DNA of 64,000 nucleotides from Noviherbaspirillum malthae (GTDB lineage Bacteria > Pseudomonadota > Gammaproteobacteria > Burkholderiales > Burkholderiaceae_D): positions 124,001 through 188,000 of the forward strand of contig NZ_JACYXF010000004.1 in NCBI RefSeq assembly GCF_015352985.1. The letters run 5' to 3'. Positions 54,577 through 61,958 of this stretch are shown piece after piece. Below the pieces are notes generated by a model, which worked only from the letters and a program-made list of their open reading frames with translations, ran no database searches and was not told the origin of the DNA. How positions within the stretch are numbered: the first letter of the stretch is position 1; every line of letters begins with the position of its first letter. The position numbers and the translations under genes were made by a program.

Positions 54577-55053
54577 ATGAATGCTCCCTCGCTGGAAGCC
54601 GACGGCTATCTGCTGACCACTGTCGATGAACTGCTCGCCAGCGCGCGCAGCAACAGCATCTGGTATTTGTCTTTCGGGCTGGCCTGCTGCGCCGTCGAGA
54701 TGATGCAGGCGGCGGCATCGCGCTATGACATGGACCGTTTCGGCATCATGCCGCGGGCCAGTCCGCGCCAGGCTGACCTGATGATCGTCGCCGGCACGCT
54801 GACCAACAAGATGGCGCCCGCGCTGCGCAAGGTCTACGACCAGATGCCCGAACCGAAATACGTGATCTCGATGGGCACCTGCGCCAACGGCGGCGGGTAC
54901 TACCACTATTCGTATTCGGTCGTGCGCGGATGCGACCGCATCATTCCCGTGGATGTCTATGTGCCGGGATGTCCGCCGACGGCCGAGGCGCTGATCTACG
55001 GCATACTGCAGCTGCAGCGGAAAGTGCAGCGCTCCAGGGTGATTGCGCGTTGA
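54577..55053 (+). CDS. Orphan NuoB-like Fe-S subunit of complex I
   Basis: A 158-residue protein equal in length to betaproteobacterial NuoB, with all four ligands of cluster N2: C37 and C38 (LACCAVEMM), C102 (GTCANGGG) and C132 (PGCPPTAEA). The stretches [21 protein letters not shown] (written as [10 protein letters not shown] and [11 protein letters not shown]) and [14 protein letters not shown] are conserved. No other nuo gene is near, so this is a second copy outside the nuo operon. It could substitute for NuoB or serve another hydrogenase-like complex. AGGAAAGGAAACCGAC precedes ATG 54577. Confidence 0.9.
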   Translation: MNAPSLEADGYLLTTVDELLASARSNSIWYLSFGLACCAVEMMQAAASRYDMDRFGIMPRASPRQADLMIVAGTLTNKMAPALRKVYDQMPEPKYVISMGTCANGGGYYHYSYSVVRGCDRIIPVDVYVPGCPPTAEALIYGILQLQRKVQRSRVIAR

Positions 55054-55107
55054 TATTCCAGCAAGATGGAGATGACGAGGACGGGATACCATCCCCGCCG
55101 CTGCGTC

Positions 55108-56010
55108 TTACGGCTCGATGGCAATTCCAACGACACGCTCGGACACACCGATCGTAGCGATACGCGCCGCCCTGCCGCTGTCGAGGTTGACCTCGTACCA
55201 GGTGGACTTCGCCTCGCCCGGCTTGCTGGCGGCCATGAAGGCAGCCCCCGAAACATCGGCGATGTCGAATGACACCTTTTCGATTTCCCCGGTACCCAAT
55301 GCGCCGACCGTGTACAGCAGGCCGGTATTGGGAGAAACCGCCGGCGTCGTTCCTTCGCGGCTGCCCTGGGTTACCAGGGTGCGGTGCAGGGCATCGATCG
55401 CAAAGTTGGTGGTGATTTTTTCATCCTGCTTGTTGTAGGTATAACCGGCGGCCGCGAGTCCCGGAGTCTGGCCGGCATGCGTATCGCCCGGCGCATAGGC
55501 AAGCGGACCGTCGACCTGCAATCCCGGCGCATTCGGATCGCTGTCCACGACGGCGCCGGTATCCGGATGCAGGCGCATGTTCTGGCCGGTGCTGTTGGTG
55601 ACCACGCGAATGCGGTCGACCGTCGGATTGAAATCGAAGCCGATTTCCGAGCCGGTCGGCATGACGGCAATCGGAGCGCTGCCTACCATGGTCACGGCGC
55701 CATCACCGGTATTGATGCGATAGAGCCTGCCGCTGCTTCCCAAACCGTACAGCCAGCCCCTGGCGACACGGTAATCGATGCCAAGCACAACTTCACCGCT
55801 CTGCAGGCCGGCGAGCGGCTGCCGGGAAAGGATCTTGCCGGGCTGGCCGGCGTTGAATTTCACCAGCTGGTTAGAGGCCGTCACTGCATAGACGGTTTCC
55901 TTGCGAAGAGCGCCCTGCGGTTCCTGCTGCAGGCCGGCGCAACCGGCGGCCGTCAATGCAACGGCAAGGGACAGCGCAGCTTTTCCTCCGGCGGGAAGTT
56001 TGAATCTCAT
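55108..56010 (-). CDS. DUF4394-type beta-propeller lipoprotein
   Basis: A 300-residue lipoprotein (lipobox LTAAGC, lipidated Cys near residue 24). The mature region has the DUF4394 pattern: VYAVTASNQLVKFNAGQPG, GIDYRVARGWLYGLGSSGRL, IGFDFNPTVDRIRVVTN, YTYNKQDEKITTNFAIDAL, probably a propeller. Function unknown. ATG 56010 has GGAG eight bases upstream; ATG 56016 is two codons earlier. Confidence 0.85.
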   Translation of the reverse strand: MRFKLPAGGKAALSLAVALTAAGCAGLQQEPQGALRKETVYAVTASNQLVKFNAGQPGKILSRQPLAGLQSGEVVLGIDYRVARGWLYGLGSSGRLYRINTGDGAVTMVGSAPIAVMPTGSEIGFDFNPTVDRIRVVTNSTGQNMRLHPDTGAVVDSDPNAPGLQVDGPLAYAPGDTHAGQTPGLAAAGYTYNKQDEKITTNFAIDALHRTLVTQGSREGTTPAVSPNTGLLYTVGALGTGEIEKVSFDIADVSGAAFMAASKPGEAKSTWYEVNLDSGRAARIATIGVSERVVGIAIEP

Positions 56011-56406
56011 GAACATTGCTCCAGTCGTTAATCAGTTGTTATTGATGCATGTCGGTGTGGGTTCGGCGTTCGACGGGTCTGGGAGCGAAAGCCGGCGCAT
56101 GTTCGGAGCCCTTGAAGAAGGCATCAGGGTTCGGTATTGCACGGCGGTTCTGAGGCCGTTGGCGAATAGGCGCGTTGCTGGAAGGATACCTGAAAGGTAA
56201 CAACAATTTTCCTTTGGGCACGAAAACAACTGCATTTACACGTCTTGGTCGAAGACAGCGGACAGTCATGGCGAAGAATCAACGCCATGGCTGCGGGATC
56301 GCGCTAGCATGAATATCGGGGTGTCTGCCACATTGCAGGTGCGCGATGCTCGACCCTGCACCTACGGACATCCATGAAATACCCTGACTCACTGGAGGTT
56401 ATCGTC
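56011..56406. other. Divergent intergenic region, nothing recognised
   Basis: About 395 bases between the DUF4394 gene and the exported protein at 56407. No hairpin, repeat or credible small gene was seen. Confidence 0.4.
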
Positions 56407-56814
56407 ATGTCTTCCTGCACAAACCGACTTTTCCTGGTGATGGCCGCCTTGACGGTGTCATTAAGCGCGCACGCACAGTCTGCCCCGAACGGCGGCGCCT
56501 CGGCGCGCTATGAATCCGAGCGCGCCGCCTGCGCATCGATTTCCGAACCCGAATCGCGCTCGGCCTGCCTGCGCGAGGCTGCAGCAGCACGCGCGGAAAT
56601 GCAGCGCGGACAGCTTGCCGGGGAAAGCGACTATCAGCGCAATGCGCTTGCACGCTGTCAGCTGCTGCCGACCTCCGACCAGGAACTATGCAGACGCCGA
56701 ATGCTGGACCAGGGCACGGTCAGCGGCAGCGTGTCCGATGGAGGCATCTATCGGGAATATCGGGAGATTACCTTGCCCGACGCCGCACCGGCACCCGGTA
56801 CGACGCAACGCTGA
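56407..56814 (+). CDS. Small exported hypothetical protein
   Basis: A 135-residue precursor with signal peptide (cleavage near SAHAQS). The mature part is Arg/Ala/Glu-rich with six Cys, including CASISEPESRSACLREA and CQLLPTSDQELCRRRM, which look like two disulphide-linked helical hairpins. Family not recognised, though similar small Cys-paired proteins are common in Burkholderiales. GGAGG lies eight bases before ATG 56407. Confidence 0.72.
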   Translation: MSSCTNRLFLVMAALTVSLSAHAQSAPNGGASARYESERAACASISEPESRSACLREAAAARAEMQRGQLAGESDYQRNALARCQLLPTSDQELCRRRMLDQGTVSGSVSDGGIYREYREITLPDAAPAPGTTQR

Positions 56815-57495
56815 GAGCCTGCTTGAAAACTTAATGCGAAGTCCGCTTCCGGCACTGCGGCACTCGGCATACCTCATGAACGCGTGCACTCTCATATCGG
56901 GCACGCGCGCCGCCAGCGGCTTCATGATGAGAAGCGGGATTTTCCTGGCGTCATTTCAAGCAGCGTACAGCCAAGCGAAAAGATACATCGGGCGCAAGAG
57001 CGAAGGTGCAATGCCTTCGCTTAGGCAACTTTAGATTCTTATACATTCCTCTCTTAATATTATTCATTAAATTTCTAATTAAGCTTCCAAAGATTTTAAG
57101 AAAACCAGAGGCCGCTTCTCGAGCAAGGTTTGCTGCATCGGCATCTGCAATGTGTCTTCTACGGTTTCGTAGCATCCGCGTCAAGGTGGATTAGCGCTTC
57201 AAGCAAGGCCATGACGGCGATTCGTTAATTACATACGTGTTCGCGGACACCCAATCCTCTTCGTTTTCCGTGATAACAGATAAATTAATGTAGTTGCCTA
57301 AAATCATTATTACTACACGGAAATCAATCCTTAAACAATTGCCGAACGGCAATTAAAAATTGTATTTTCGAAAACGAATTTGATCTGACTTTCCTCAAAC
57401 TCGTAACGGCTGGAAATGTGAATATACGGTTCACCTAAGTAACTAATTGTAAATTTAAGTTACTAGATATAACTAAGAATCAACAGGGAGGCAGG
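56815..57495. other. Long AT-rich leader region of the curli operon
   Basis: About 680 bases; from about 57030 the sequence becomes strikingly AT-rich compared with its surroundings. It contains the hairpin AATTGCCG-AA-CGGCAATT at 57337-57354 and an inverted repeat AGTAACT/AGTTACT at 57438-57464, 32 bases before the csgE start. No csgD-like regulator gene is present. Such AT-rich DNA is typical of H-NS/MvaT-type silenced surface-structure promoters; this is an inference. Confidence 0.55.
57438..57464. promoter_or_regulatory. Inverted repeat upstream of csgE
   Basis: AGTAACT (57438-57444) and AGTTACT (57458-57464) are inverted copies spaced 13 bases apart in an AT-rich block just before the csgE ribosome site (GGGAGG at 57486). 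Could be an operator or a leader hairpin. Confidence 0.4.
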
Positions 57496-57930
57496 ATGAT
57501 CAGCACCGTGCAAGCGGGCCGGCAGATTGCGGCCATCGCATTTGCAGCACTCTGGCCGGGACTGGCTGCAGCTGCCGATGCAGATGCAGCGCGGTTCTCG
57601 CAAGATCCTGCGGCGGGCGTGGTGCTGAATCAGACTGTGACTGTTGGCGGACAGGACTTCTTCCGCCATTTTTCTTCGGCCTGGCGCGATTCGCCGCTCA
57701 GCGAGCGGGTCATTGTCATCGTCAAGGAACAGCCGTCCGCACGGCTGGGCAACATCGTGTGGGTCGAATACCGTCGCAAGAAAGTGTTCCAGGCAAATCT
57801 TCCGCCGTCGCGGGAACAGATAAGAAAGCTGGGCAACGACGCTGCTTCCGTTGTCCAGGATGAGATCGTCGGTGCAGAAGTAGAGCAGGCCACATTGGTC
57901 GACGTCGACCTCGCTAAAGAAGAAATTTAA
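57496..57930 (+). CDS. csgE: Curli secretion specificity factor CsgE
   Basis: A 144-residue periplasmic protein with signal peptide (about 1-26, ending AAAADAD). In the family CsgE caps the CsgG channel and directs CsgA to it. The core matches CsgE: LNQTVTVGGQDFFRHFSSAW, then ERVIVIVKEQPSARLGNIVWV (as IVKEQPSARLG) and VFQANLPPSREQIRKLG. GGGAGGCAGG precedes ATG 57496. First gene of csgEFGBA, all in one direction with short gaps. Confidence 0.92.
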   Translation: MISTVQAGRQIAAIAFAALWPGLAAAADADAARFSQDPAAGVVLNQTVTVGGQDFFRHFSSAWRDSPLSERVIVIVKEQPSARLGNIVWVEYRRKKVFQANLPPSREQIRKLGNDAASVVQDEIVGAEVEQATLVDVDLAKEEI

Positions 57931-57949
57931 AAAGTACCAGGGAGTGTTC

Positions 57950-58393
57950 ATGAAAACGACATGCTTGAAAGGCATGGCGGGGATCGGCTGCGCGTTCGCC
58001 ATCCTTGCCGCCCTTACTACCCTTAACGCACAAGCTACCGAGCTTGTCTATGTGCCGATTAATCCTTCTTTTGGAGGAAGCCCGCTTTACGGAAGCGTGC
58101 TGCTCGGCTCGGCCCAGGCTACCAACAAGCACAAGGAAGCGGATGCCTCCGGTCTGGGCGCATTGGGACAGGACCCGTTAAAGCAGTTTAACGAATCGCT
58201 CGAACGCGCCGTATTGGGTCAGCTGGCTTCCTCGGCGACTTCCAAGATCCTTGTTAACGGTCAGCTCGTGCCCGGCACCATCGAGACCGGCAATTTCCGG
58301 ATCAATGTCATCGATGCCGGCGGCGGTTCCCTGACCGTGACGACGACCGATAAGGTCACCGGCGCAAGCTCTTCCTTCGTGGTGGGCAAATGA
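57950..58393 (+). CDS. csgF: Curli assembly protein CsgF
   Basis: A 147-residue precursor with a signal peptide; the mature N-terminus TELVYVPINPSFGGSPLYGS is the CsgF region that inserts into the CsgG channel and forms a second constriction. The rest (DPLKQFNESLERAVLGQLAS, then VIDAGGGSLTVTTTD) matches CsgF, which couples CsgB to the outer face. GGGAG six bases before ATG 57950 excludes the GTG two codons earlier. The stop overlaps the csgG start (ATGA). Confidence 0.93.
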   Translation: MKTTCLKGMAGIGCAFAILAALTTLNAQATELVYVPINPSFGGSPLYGSVLLGSAQATNKHKEADASGLGALGQDPLKQFNESLERAVLGQLASSATSKILVNGQLVPGTIETGNFRINVIDAGGGSLTVTTTDKVTGASSSFVVGK

Positions 58394-59349
58394 GAGCGCG
58401 CGCCAGCCTGATCGGTCTGTCCTGCGCGGCAGCCCTGATGCTTCTGTCCGGCTGCGCTGTCAGCCATCCGCCGTCCAACGTGAACGCGGAAGCGCATCTG
58501 ACCCCTGCTTCACCGATGGCGCGCGACCTCGCCCGCCTACCCGCTCCCGCCGGCAAGATCGCAGTCGCGGTGTACGGCTTCAGGGACCAGACTGGACAGT
58601 ACAAGCCGTCTCCGGACAGCTCATTTTCTACCGCGGTCACCCAGGGCAGCACATCGCTGCTCATCAAGACTCTAAAGGACTCCGGCTGGTTCATTCCGGT
58701 GGAACGCGAGAACCTGCAGAACCTGCTGACCGAACGCAAGATCATACGCGCACTGGAAACACCTCAGCCCAATGAGGCGCCGAGGATCAATGTTCCCGCA
58801 CTGCTGTCGGCCTCCCTGCTGATCGAAGGCGGCGTCGTAGCTTATGAAAGCAATGTCCGCACGGGCGGCGCCGGAGCCAAGTATCTCGGCATCGGCCTGT
58901 CGACGCAATACCGGGTCGACCAGGTCACGGTCAACCTGCGCACCGTCGACAGCCGCAACGGGGAAATCCTGCACAGCATTTCCACCACGAAGACCATCTA
59001 TTCCTACGAAATCCGGCCCAGCATCTTCAAGTTTGTCAATGTGAAGGACCTGGTGGAGATCGAAGCCGGCATGACGCGCAACGAGCCGGCTCAGATGTGT
59101 GTGGCGGAAGCCATCGAGGCGGCGGTGCTGCATCTGATCGCTGGCGGCATCAAGAACAAGTCATGGACTCTCAAGAGCGAGAGCGATCTGTCGAATCCGG
59201 TGCTGACGAAGTACCTGGCGGAACAGGAACATCGCCTCAGCCAGAAAGATATGGAACTGGTTGAAGCGGCAGGTGCCGGCGACAGCGGCTGGGCGGGCGA
59301 GCGGGTCGAGCAGGCCAGGATGGCTTCGGCGGCTTCGCAGAGGAGATAG
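58390..59349 (+). CDS. csgG: Curli secretion channel lipoprotein CsgG
   Basis: A 319-residue lipoprotein (lipobox LLSGC, C22) that forms the nonameric outer-membrane channel for curlins. Strong match to CsgG: STSLLIKTLKDSGWFIPVER, LQNLLTERKIIRALE, GGVVAYESNVRTGGAGAKYL, TVNLRTVDSRNGEILHS and MTRNEPAQMCVAEAIEAAV. The constriction loop is KPSPDSSFSTAV where E. coli has KPYPASNFSTAV: Tyr51 and Asn55 become S74 and S78, and only the Phe (F79) is kept, suggesting a wider eyelet. The C-terminus is about 40 residues longer than in E. coli. Confidence 0.95.
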   Translation: MRARASLIGLSCAAALMLLSGCAVSHPPSNVNAEAHLTPASPMARDLARLPAPAGKIAVAVYGFRDQTGQYKPSPDSSFSTAVTQGSTSLLIKTLKDSGWFIPVERENLQNLLTERKIIRALETPQPNEAPRINVPALLSASLLIEGGVVAYESNVRTGGAGAKYLGIGLSTQYRVDQVTVNLRTVDSRNGEILHSISTTKTIYSYEIRPSIFKFVNVKDLVEIEAGMTRNEPAQMCVAEAIEAAVLHLIAGGIKNKSWTLKSESDLSNPVLTKYLAEQEHRLSQKDMELVEAAGAGDSGWAGERVEQARMASAASQRR

Positions 59350-59354
59350 GCGAC

Positions 59355-59867
59355 ATGAAAAGATTCCAGCTTTATAGCGTGCTTGCCTGTCTGATTCCTC
59401 TGATTGCATTTGCCGCAAGCGATCTCGCCGGCAGGGAGTTCCCGCAAGGAGATGTCGACCTGACGGGTGCGGGCGGAAACGCGGCGGACATCGTCCAGAC
59501 TGGCGACCGGAATATTGCGGACATCTCGCAATCCGGCCCTGCCAACAGCGCGGTCATCCGCCAGAGCGAAGCGGCCAACAGTGCGCGCATCGAACAGCAG
59601 GGGCGCGGCAACGCCGCATCGGTCTGGCAGCAAGGGAGCGACAACATGGCCTTGATCATGCAAAGCGGCGCCAACAACCTGGCCGGCGCCGCGCAGAGCG
59701 GCAGGTATAACGAGTCCGTCATCCAGCAGGCCGGCAGCGCCAACCAGGCTTTCGTCACCCAGTCGGGCATGAACAACAAGGCCGAGATTCAGCAGGCCGG
59801 CAATGGACTGAAGGGTTCCATCTCCCTGAGCGGGAACAACATGAATGCATCAATGAATCAGCGATAA
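59355..59867 (+). CDS. csgB: Minor curlin/nucleator CsgB-like
   Basis: A 170-residue exported curlin: signal peptide (MKRFQLYSVLACLIPLIAFA), an N-terminal segment, then about six curlin repeats of the form NxAxIxQxGxxN (for example ADIVQTGDRNIADISQSG, SARIEQQGRGNAASVWQQG). Position between csgG and the major curlin, the small size and the more irregular repeats suggest the nucleator CsgB. It starts five bases after csgG. Assignment as CsgB rather than a second CsgA is inferred. Confidence 0.87.
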   Translation: MKRFQLYSVLACLIPLIAFAASDLAGREFPQGDVDLTGAGGNAADIVQTGDRNIADISQSGPANSAVIRQSEAANSARIEQQGRGNAASVWQQGSDNMALIMQSGANNLAGAAQSGRYNESVIQQAGSANQAFVTQSGMNNKAEIQQAGNGLKGSISLSGNNMNASMNQR

Positions 59868-59927
59868 GGGGCGCTGGTTCAGTCACACACGCCTCCCCCA
59901 TACACATATAAACGAAAGGGTAAGACA

Positions 59928-61109
59928 ATGAAATTCACGATGACTTCGGCAGCCCTCGCAATCGCCATGGCCTTCGGCAGCACCGCCGCCTTTGCAGACA
60001 CTGCCACCATCAATCAGTACGGCAACAGCAACGATGCCTTCACTTCGCAGAGCAACAATTTTTTTAGTGCTACCGCCACCACAACCCAGAACGGCACAGG
60101 CAACAAGGCAGGCAGCCAGGAAAATTCGACCGGCGGCATTCAGCAGAGTTACAGCGGAGCTGTTACGGCAACAGTGGATCAGAACGGCAACTATAACAAT
60201 GCAGCGCTGACTCAGACCGGCGCGTTCTTTACTCGTGGTCTGATCCAGCAGCAAGGTACATCGAATAACGCCGGCATTTCGCAAGAGGGCGTGACCGCTT
60301 CGACAGCCACTATCCGCCAGTACCAAGACAGCAATCTTGCACGCGTCAGCCAGTCCCTCAGCGGCGATGTTGATGCCACAGTCACCCAGACCGGTACTGC
60401 AAACAATGCTCAGGTTTCGCAAAACAACTTCAGTTCCGATTCCACTATCGGAGTCACCCAGTCCGGCAATTACAACTACACCAGCGCAACCCAGTCCCGC
60501 GCAGACGATTCGACTGCGACCGTGAACCAATACGGCACATCGAATGCAGCTTACGTGACGCAGCAGTACGGCGACGACATGGCGTCCACGATCTATCAGA
60601 ACGGCAACAACAATACCGCCACCACAATCCAGACCGGAGATCGTCAGGATGCCCGCGTGGCGCAAATCGGCGGCTATAACTCTGCTACCGTAAATCAATC
60701 CGGAGCCGGCCAGTATGCCAACGTCCGCCAGGAAGGTACTTTTAACGGTGCACTCGTGGTCCAGCGCAACAACGGCAATGACGCAACCGTCACTCAGTAT
60801 GGCAGCTACAACAATGCCGACGTCCTGCAAGACGGCCGTCGCAACGACGCGACTGTAAACCAGTCCGGCTATTATCAGAATGCCGTCGTGCGCCAGACAG
60901 GCAGCGACAGCGATGCCAACATCACCCAGGGCGGCAGCTACGACTTCGCCAGCGTGACTCAATCGGGCAGCAGCCATCGTGCCAACATCAACCAGTACGG
61001 CACCGGCTATGCATACAACATCGCCACGGTTACCCAAGCCCAGACCGGTCACGTTGCCAACATCACCCAGAACGGTAGCGGCAACCGCGCAGGCATCTCG
61101 CAGCGCTGA
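59928..61109 (+). CDS. csgA: Extended major curlin, CsgA-like, about 16 repeats
   Basis: A 393-residue secreted amyloid subunit, with signal peptide of 23 residues (ending AFADT). The mature 370 residues are almost wholly curlin repeats of 22-24 residues with the frame xATVxQxGxxNxAxVxQ; I count about 16 (examples DATVTQYGSYNNADVLQDG and TATVNQYGTSNAAYVTQ), against five in E. coli CsgA (151 aa). Asn/Gln/Tyr/Thr-rich, no Cys. Repeats 2-3 are irregular. AAAGGG precedes ATG 59928 and a strong terminator follows. It should form a long beta-solenoid fibre subunit exported through CsgG. Confidence 0.93.
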   Translation: MKFTMTSAALAIAMAFGSTAAFADTATINQYGNSNDAFTSQSNNFFSATATTTQNGTGNKAGSQENSTGGIQQSYSGAVTATVDQNGNYNNAALTQTGAFFTRGLIQQQGTSNNAGISQEGVTASTATIRQYQDSNLARVSQSLSGDVDATVTQTGTANNAQVSQNNFSSDSTIGVTQSGNYNYTSATQSRADDSTATVNQYGTSNAAYVTQQYGDDMASTIYQNGNNNTATTIQTGDRQDARVAQIGGYNSATVNQSGAGQYANVRQEGTFNGALVVQRNNGNDATVTQYGSYNNADVLQDGRRNDATVNQSGYYQNAVVRQTGSDSDANITQGGSYDFASVTQSGSSHRANINQYGTGYAYNIATVTQAQTGHVANITQNGSGNRAGISQR

Positions 61110-61149
61110 TCCGGCTCGGACCTGTCAACAACCTCCTGCAAGCAACTTT

Positions 61150-61172
61150 GGCGGCCCATGGGCCGCCTTTTT
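61150..61172 (+). terminator. Intrinsic terminator of the curli operon
   Basis: GGCGGCCC-AT-GGGCCGCC stem followed by TTTTTT, 40 bases after the csgA stop. Confidence 0.9.
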
Positions 61173-61330
61173 TCGTTCTATTCATCGAACGTGACCAATG
61201 ACCTTGCAGGCTTCTCAGCCCTACCACTGATTCGATTCTTGCGGGAACCAACCGAATAGGCGGTGCCACCCATAAACACTGCGTGCTATCGCAGCCATGA
61301 CCTAATCGAAACGATAGAAAGGAAAAGAAT

Positions 61331-61807
61331 ATGGGCGGAGTTAATTTCAACACCTCGGCAAACTTTCAGGTACCGGGTTCACAGCAGGGTGCTCCGAAAG
61401 GCCAGGCAGAACTTGAGAAAATGCCCACCGACCAGCTGGTGAAACACTGGCAGAACAGCACGGGCGCGGAAAAAGAAGCGGCCTTTGCGGAACTTCAGAA
61501 ACGTCTGTCGGAACTGCTCCCCGAGAAGGCTGGCGAGAAAGACGGAGAGAAGGGTGAAAAAGGCGAGAAAGGCGGCGGAGAGAAGGGTGTCTCGGGCGGT
61601 GAAAAAGGTGGAAGCGGCGGCTCACTGGAAGAACTGCTGAAACAAATTCTTGAAAAGCTCAAGAGCGGCCAGCCTCTGACGCCGGAGGAGCAGGAGCTTG
61701 CCAACAAGCTGGGACTGAAAACCTCCGAGAAGAACTCCGCCCCGCCCGATCAAGGCGGCGATCCTAACAATATTCCCAGCAACATCGCCCCGCCCGGGAA
61801 GGTGTAA
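61331..61807 (+). CDS. Cysteine-free Gly/Glu/Lys-rich protein, harpin-like in composition
   Basis: A 158-residue hydrophilic protein with no signal peptide, no Cys and one Trp. N-terminal MGGVNFNTSANFQVPGSQQG, a helical part (LVKHWQNSTGAEKEAAFAEL), a low-complexity GEK/GG block (about 66-98), an amphipathic helix LEELLKQILEKLKSG, then a polar Pro/Asn/Asp-rich tail. Gly-rich, Cys-free, heat-stable-looking proteins with such helices are typical of harpins, but no type III genes are seen and the match is by composition only. AAAGGAAAAGAAT precedes ATG 61331. It has its own terminator. Confidence 0.72.
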   Translation: MGGVNFNTSANFQVPGSQQGAPKGQAELEKMPTDQLVKHWQNSTGAEKEAAFAELQKRLSELLPEKAGEKDGEKGEKGEKGGGEKGVSGGEKGGSGGSLEELLKQILEKLKSGQPLTPEEQELANKLGLKTSEKNSAPPDQGGDPNNIPSNIAPPGKV

Positions 61808-61822
61808 CGACAAGTCCCATTG

Positions 61823-61861
61823 AACCGGCATGCGGCAGCAGAGGTACGCATGCCGGTTTTC
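61823..61861 (+). terminator. Intrinsic terminator after the Gly/Glu/Lys-rich protein gene
   Basis: AACCGGCATGCG and CGCATGCCGGTT form a perfect 12-bp stem with a 12-base loop, followed by TTTT. It lies 15 bases after the stop codon. Confidence 0.85.
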
Positions 61862-61889
61862 CCTGAACAGGACAATTTGCCTGTTCAGG
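61862..61889. promoter_or_regulatory. Inverted repeat upstream of the PurD-like gene
   Basis: CCTGAACAGG-ACAATTTG-CCTGTTCAGG: perfect 10-bp arms, 70 bases before the start of the PurD-like gene. Could be an operator. The half-sites are in the wrong order for a LexA box. Confidence 0.5.
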
Positions 61890-61958
61890 TTCAAATCATC
61901 AGGCAAGCCGAGCATAGAAAAGCGGCTCGACCGATAACATCAGAAGGGAGCGAAACCA

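Noticed and set aside
59883-61052. A long repetitive minus-strand frame opposite csgA
   Set aside because: It is the antisense of the curlin repeats; no ribosome site, and the plus-strand gene has a signal peptide and curlin motifs.
61862-61889. Possible LexA box
   Set aside because: The half-sites are AACAGG then CCTGTT, the reverse order of CTGT-N8-ACAG.
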